In this document: positions 62,845 to 64,000 of the stretch, one piece after another
Position numbering within the stretch: position 1 is the stretch's first letter
Layout of the letters: each line of letters begins with the position of its first letter
NCBI RefSeq assembly: GCF_019263585.2
Contig: NZ_JADQDF010000001.1
Coordinates: 1,240,001 to 1,304,000, forward strand
Length of the DNA stretch: 64,000 nucleotides
Reading direction: 5' to 3'
Source: Pseudonocardia oceani
Lineage (GTDB): Bacteria > Actinomycetota > Actinomycetes > Mycobacteriales > Pseudonocardiaceae
The notes under the pieces: generated by a model
What the model saw: the letters and a program-made list of their open reading frames with translations, nothing else
Databases searched by the model: none
Told to the model about the DNA's origin: nothing
Translations under genes and position numbers: made by a program

Positions 62845-63788
62845 ACGACCACCAGCTCGCGGAGCTGGGCGAACCGCCGCTCGCCGATGCCCTCGATCTC
62901 CCGGAGCTGCTCGATGCGGGTGAAGCGGCCGTTGCGCCTGCGCCACTCCAGGATCCGCTGGGCGGTGACCGGCCCGACGCCGGGCAGCGCGTCGAGCTGC
63001 GCCTGCGTGGCCGTGTTGAGGTCGACCGGGCCCGTCGTCGCTCCGCCGGCCCCCGCTGCGCCCTCCCCCGGCGCCGCGCCGCCGACGGCGCCGGCGGGCC
63101 ACGCCGGGGCCGCGTCCACGGCCGCCGGCACCCCGACGGCGATCTGCTCCCCGTCGAGGACGCGGCGGGCCAGGTTGAGCGTGGAGAGGTCGGTTCCGGG
63201 CAGCGCCCCGCCCGCAGCCTCCAGCGCGTCGGCCACGCGGGAGCCGTCGGGCACCTCGACCAGGCCCGGCCGCGCGACCTTCCCGGACACGCTGAGCACC
63301 AGCGGCCCGCTCGGCGCCGCGGTCGTGGGAGCTGCGGACGGCCCGACCACCGGAGCGGGTGCCTCCGGCGCGGACGTCACCACCACCGCGGGCAGCGCCG
63401 CCACCGGCTCGGACCGCGGCCGGTCGAGCCACACCCCCGCGGCGGCGACCGCCGCGGCCAGCGCCGCCACCAGGGCCAGCGCGGTGGCGCCGGGCCGCCC
63501 GGGATCGACGCGCGCCCCGCGCCAGGCCGCGGGGACGACGGCGGCGACGAGCCGCGCCCGCCACCCCTCCTGCGTCTCGTCGGGGGGCGCGGCACCGCTG
63601 CGGTCGGGTCCGGGATCGGGACCCGGATGCGGCGCGAACCCCGCCAGCAGCAGCGGCACCGTCGGCGGGTCGACGGAGCCGACCGGCTCCCGCAGGGCCG
63701 GCGGCCACGCCCCACCGGGCGGCATGCGCTCGGGCACCGACCCGACCGCCGCCGCGAGCCGGCCGCCGGGGTCTCCTCGTCTGGCCAC
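62841..63788 (-). CDS. comEA: ComEA helix-hairpin-helix DNA-binding protein
   Basis: The protein has 315 residues. A cytosolic Pro/Gly-rich N-terminus is followed by a membrane span at about 101-120 (ATALALVAALAAAVAAAGVW). An SLBB-like strand (VLSVSGKVARPGLVEVPDG) and a C-terminal helix-hairpin-helix pair (LDALPGVGPVTAQRILEWR, then IEGIGERRFAQLRELVVV) come next. It binds incoming DNA outside the membrane and hands it to ComEC. GTG start (63788). Confidence 0.92.
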   Translation of the reverse strand: MARRGDPGGRLAAAVGSVPERMPPGGAWPPALREPVGSVDPPTVPLLLAGFAPHPGPDPGPDRSGAAPPDETQEGWRARLVAAVVPAAWRGARVDPGRPGATALALVAALAAAVAAAGVWLDRPRSEPVAALPAVVVTSAPEAPAPVVGPSAAPTTAAPSGPLVLSVSGKVARPGLVEVPDGSRVADALEAAGGALPGTDLSTLNLARRVLDGEQIAVGVPAAVDAAPAWPAGAVGGAAPGEGAAGAGGATTGPVDLNTATQAQLDALPGVGPVTAQRILEWRRRNGRFTRIEQLREIEGIGERRFAQLRELVVV

Positions 63789-63929
63789 CCCCCGACGCTA
63801 GGACCGGATCGGCCCCGCGGACGGACGAGCCGTTCCCCTGTGGACGGAGCGGGCCCGATGTGGACAACTCCCCCGTGACGACCCGTGGGCGGGTCGGCCG
63901 CCTGCCACGATCGAGCGGCGGCCGGGCCT

Positions 63930-64000
63930 CAGCCCGTGCCGACCGCCGGTGCCGGCGGCTCCCCCGGCACCACCACGACCCCGAGCACCCCGAGGCCCAC
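63930..64000 (-). CDS. DegV-family protein, C-terminal fragment
   Basis: Only the last 23 codons are in the window: VGLGVLGVVVVPGEPP to GTG and a TGA at 63930-63932. The hydrophobic GxxGVVVVP end resembles the C-terminus of DegV fatty-acid-binding proteins, and a degV gene lies near comEA in M. tuberculosis (Rv2417c/Rv2415c). The call rests on a short segment and gene order. Confidence 0.5.

Overview
The window is 64 kb of very GC-rich DNA, densely packed with genes, with many GTG starts and Shine-Dalgarno sites of the GGAGG type. Gene content and order point to an actinobacterium of the Pseudonocardiales, probably Pseudonocardia or a close relative (an inference; no marker gene such as 16S rRNA is present). 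The minus-strand backbone degV (end only), comEA, comEC, holA, [rpsT on +], an ATP-grasp/alpha-E/transglutaminase trio, lepA, hemW, hrcA, dnaJ, rsmE, phoH, ybeY, a CBS-domain protein, era, recO and uppS (start only) follows the order known from Mycobacterium tuberculosis (about Rv2417c down to Rv2361c). Lineage-specific blocks are spliced between these backbone genes.

Layout. 1-10.4 kb: uppS, two RNA/small-molecule methyltransferases, recO, two split-barrel flavin/heme-type proteins, era, an L-2-hydroxyglutarate oxidase, a CorC-like protein, ybeY, an alditol-oxidase-like flavoprotein and a secreted peptidase. 10.4-19.5 kb: phoH, interrupted by a 360-residue intein with features of mechanistic class 3; a 1271-residue Pls/PosA-type peptide synthetase; an M1 peptidase and two hydrolases. 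19.7-29.0 kb: rsmE-dnaJ-hrcA, an ASCH-like gene with a VapBC toxin-antitoxin pair, an ABC transporter operon with an envelope protein, a lipase and hemW.

29.1-41.2 kb is a sulfur-assimilation island. sir, a small zinc-ribbon protein, cysH, cysD and cysN form one tightly overlapping operon. An SsuA/B/C-type importer follows, then a large FAD/NAD(P)-binding protein and an SsuD-like monooxygenase. Four short reading frames sit directly upstream of these transcription units. Three carry the RRHVDL(x)R leader-peptide signature with a cysteine, and the fourth is a divergent Cys-ending version. They suggest that the whole island is controlled by translation of cysteine codons. A decayed N-formylglutamate amidohydrolase gene lies between two of the leaders.

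41.3-54 kb: regulators, an ABC exporter, an enoyl-CoA hydratase, a mycothiol-type protein, a sirtuin, a quinone-oxidoreductase-like gene with a MarR regulator, lepA and a cytosolic GGDEF protein. 52.7-56.3 kb is the transglutaminase/alpha-E/ATP-grasp operon. 56.4-64 kb: an MFS transporter, rpsT, holA, thrC under a SAM-I riboswitch, comEC, comEA and the tail of degV.

Several gene junctions hold related hairpin-forming repeats: a four-unit element with 20-base phasing, a GTGAGTGGC family and an ACCCCGACTCG family. One copy of the GTGAGTGGC family has become the coding tail of the ATP-grasp gene. I see no tRNA or rRNA gene, insertion sequence, prophage or CRISPR array.
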